Of a stretch of DNA of 64,000 nucleotides, positions 61,591-64,000 are shown piece by piece. The first letter of the stretch is position 1; the number at the start of each line of letters is the position of its first letter. The notes beneath the pieces are model-generated. The model was given only the letters and a program-made list of their open reading frames with translations, searched no databases and was not told the DNA's origin. Origin of the DNA: Paenibacillus sp. FSL R5-0912 (GTDB lineage Bacteria; Bacillota; Bacilli; Paenibacillales; Paenibacillaceae); NCBI RefSeq assembly GCF_000758605.1, contig NZ_CP009282.1, positions 7,626,001-7,690,000 of the forward strand, written 5' to 3'. The translations under genes were made by a program, and so were the position numbers.

Positions 61591-61731
61591 CATCATCGCT
61601 CCCTTATGCTCTGCTCTATTCATCTCCGGAGAATCAGTCCTTGGTGATCCTATCTCTCAGTATTGACTAGAACCCGGCCCGGGAAACCTCTGTTATCCAT
61701 AGAAAAGCAGCCTAACAGCTGCTAAAACACA

Positions 61732-61776
61732 AAAACAGGAGCCTCCTCCGAGGCCCCTGCTCCTGTAATTCATATT
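61732..61776 (-). terminator. Terminator of purA
   Basis: ACAGGAGC / GCTCCTGT stem with a structured GC-rich loop, followed on the minus strand by TTTTTGTGTTTT, just beyond the purA stop. Confidence 0.75.
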
Positions 61777-61790
61777 CATTCTGCTTCAAT

Positions 61791-63077
61791 CTAGATATAG
61801 ATTGGCAGTACCTGATTCGTCTGTTCCCGGTTACGGCCTACGGAGAAGATAGAGATTGGAATACCTGTCAGCTCTGATACACGCTCCACATATTTGCGAG
61901 TGTTAGCAGGCAGATCGTCCAGGGTCTTCGCACTTGTAATATCTTCACTCCAGCCTGGAAGCTCTTCATAGACAGCTTCGCATTCCGCAAGCTTCTTGAG
62001 ACTGGCCGGGTAATGCGTGATGATCTCTCCGCGGAACTTGTAGCCTGTGCAGATCTTGACAGTTTCGAGGCCGCTCAGCACGTCCAGCGAGTTCAGGGAC
62101 AGACCCGTGATTCCGCTGACACGGCGGGCATGACGCACAACTACACTGTCGAACCAGCCCACACGGCGTGCGCGGCCGGTTACAGTACCGTACTCGTGGC
62201 CTGTTTCACGGATATAATCACCAGTGGCATCGTTCAGCTCTGTAGGGAACGGACCGTCGCCAACACGGGTAGTGTAGGCTTTAGCCACACCAATAACCTG
62301 TTTGATCTTGGACGGGCCTACGCCCGAACCGATGCAGACACCGCCTGCGGAAGGATTGGATGAAGTGACGAACGGATAAGTACCCTGGTCAATATCAAGC
62401 ATTACACCCTGTGCACCCTCGAACAATACTCTGGAATCTGCATCGATAGCATCATTCAGCACTACCGAAGTGTCCGTCACATAACCGCGAAGCACTTCTG
62501 CATACTCCAGATATTTGGTCAGAATTTCTTCCACATCCAGCGGCTGAGCACCGTATACCTGAGTGATAACCTGATTCTTCTCTTCCATCAACGGACGAAG
62601 CCTCAGTTCGAATTCCTCGGCGTCCATCAGATCGGCAATCCGGATACCGTTGCGGGCTGCTTTATCCATGTAGCACGGGCCAATCCCCTTGCGTGTTGTT
62701 CCGATTTTGTTCGGACCCTTGCGGTCTTCTTCAAGCGCATCCAACAGCATATGATAAGGCATAATGACATGGGCGCGGTCGCTGATCACCAGGTTCTTCG
62801 TATCAAAGCCATTCTCATGAATATAATTAATTTCTTGAATCAGGGCCTCTGGATTGATAACCATTCCGTTGCCGATAACACAAGTTTTTTCTTTATAAAA
62901 TACACCTGATGGAATCAAGCTGAGCTTGAACTTCTTTCCGTCAATCAGAATCGTGTGACCGGCATTGTTACCCCCTTGATACCGAGCGACCACATCTGCA
63001 CTCTCTGCCAGAAAATCCGTGATCTTTCCTTTGCCTTCGTCTCCCCATTGTGTTCCCACGACGACTACCGTTGACAT
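61791..63077 (-). CDS. purA: Adenylosuccinate synthetase
   Basis: A 428-residue enzyme that condenses IMP and aspartate with GTP to adenylosuccinate, the first committed AMP step. MSTVVVVGTQWGDEGKGKITD is the catalytic P-loop with the active-site Asp, NNAGHT the second, and GTTRKGIGPCYMDK and VGDGPFPTEL further substrate sites. ATG 63077 follows CGGAGG. Single gene with its own terminator; located next to the replicative helicase as in other Bacillales. Confidence 0.97.
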   Translation of the reverse strand: MSTVVVVGTQWGDEGKGKITDFLAESADVVARYQGGNNAGHTILIDGKKFKLSLIPSGVFYKEKTCVIGNGMVINPEALIQEINYIHENGFDTKNLVISDRAHVIMPYHMLLDALEEDRKGPNKIGTTRKGIGPCYMDKAARNGIRIADLMDAEEFELRLRPLMEEKNQVITQVYGAQPLDVEEILTKYLEYAEVLRGYVTDTSVVLNDAIDADSRVLFEGAQGVMLDIDQGTYPFVTSSNPSAGGVCIGSGVGPSKIKQVIGVAKAYTTRVGDGPFPTELNDATGDYIRETGHEYGTVTGRARRVGWFDSVVVRHARRVSGITGLSLNSLDVLSGLETVKICTGYKFRGEIITHYPASLKKLAECEAVYEELPGWSEDITSAKTLDDLPANTRKYVERVSELTGIPISIFSVGRNREQTNQVLPIYI

Positions 63078-63355
63078 GTTCATTCCTCCGTAGATGCTAG
63101 CAAGCACCATTATTTTTCAAAATAGAAGAATTTATATGCTTACGCTATAAATTATCATGATTAAGCCATAAATTTCCCTTCTATTTCCACGCTGAAACCC
63201 ACCGTCCCTTTATAAGGACAGCGAAGCTGTTTCCACTTGTAATATGGGCTCTGTACGGACTTCTTATGTACGCAGCCCCCCGGACACCAGGGCGGGCCAG
63301 CCCGCCAAAGCACAATAATCAGTGTAACAGCGGCACTTTTTAAAGTCAAATAAAA
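63078..63355. other. Intergenic upstream of purA
   Basis: About 280 bp without a supported gene. A minus-strand frame (63161-63349) lacks a ribosome-binding site and looks random. The purA promoter must lie here, but no strong consensus was seen. Confidence 0.4.
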
Positions 63356-63391
63356 ACGAACGATCGCAGTTGAATATGTGCGATCGTTCGT
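63356..63391 (-). terminator. Terminator of the helicase gene
   Basis: A perfect 13-bp stem (ACGAACGATCGCA / TGCGATCGTTCGT) with a 10-nt loop, followed on the minus strand by TTTTTATTT. Confidence 0.85.
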
Positions 63392-63409
63392 GTATTGTGC
63401 GAAATTCGC

Positions 63410-64000
<591 letters not shown>

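Noticed and set aside
63161..63349. 62-codon minus-strand frame between purA and the helicase
   Set aside because: No ribosome-binding site and a random-looking composition rich in Cys, Trp and Pro; judged non-coding.

Overview
The window looks like a chromosomal segment of a Paenibacillus-type, spore-forming Gram-positive bacterium. On the minus strand it carries the dnaB-type helicase, purA and walRKHIJ-htrA block of the origin-proximal part of Bacillales genomes, plus rlmH, a GerA/GerB/GerC spore-germination operon, an SLH-anchored surface protein and a cydABCD operon. No rRNA, tRNA or CRISPR array was seen.

Right half (about 25.7-64 kb): ordered, GC-richer core. From right to left on the minus strand it holds the helicase (cut by the window edge), purA, a hypothetical anchored protein, an M23 endopeptidase with LysM and G5 domains, walR-walK-walH-walI-walJ, an HtrA-type protease, a cold-shock protein, a YdjO-like protein and cydABCD under two Rex/FNR-type operators. 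Next come a DUF2252 protein, PepF, a small CxxH/CxxC protein, an ArsR/MFS pair, a Fur-box-preceded nikABCDE operon, a solute-binding protein with a membrane-bound AraC regulator, a secreted PAP2 phosphatase with S-layer domains, and rlmH.

Left part (about 1-25.7 kb): AT-richer accessory DNA made of small regulator-plus-enzyme units (TetR/ABC, VOC, SRPBCC, MarR/monooxygenase, two MerR-controlled units, an Xre/membrane pair), an IS110/IS1111-type insertion sequence, a large U32 peptidase-family gene and the ger operon. It is littered with gene pieces: an HTH/peptidase-E chimera, a response-regulator/permease junction, and fragments of U32, SDR, DsbA/FrnE, peroxiredoxin and histidine-kinase genes.

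Main observation: the 3' end of rlmH, the classic attachment site of staphylococcal SCC elements, recurs as a roughly 22-bp direct repeat at about 25.68, 21.25, 16.94 and 11.28 kb. Three of the four copies still encode G(E/D)(P/A)YHK-stop. The repeats divide the accessory DNA into segments of 4.4, 4.3 and 5.7 kb, as expected for a tandem SCC-like composite island. No ccr-type recombinase gene is present in the window, so this is an inference from repeats, position and cargo.
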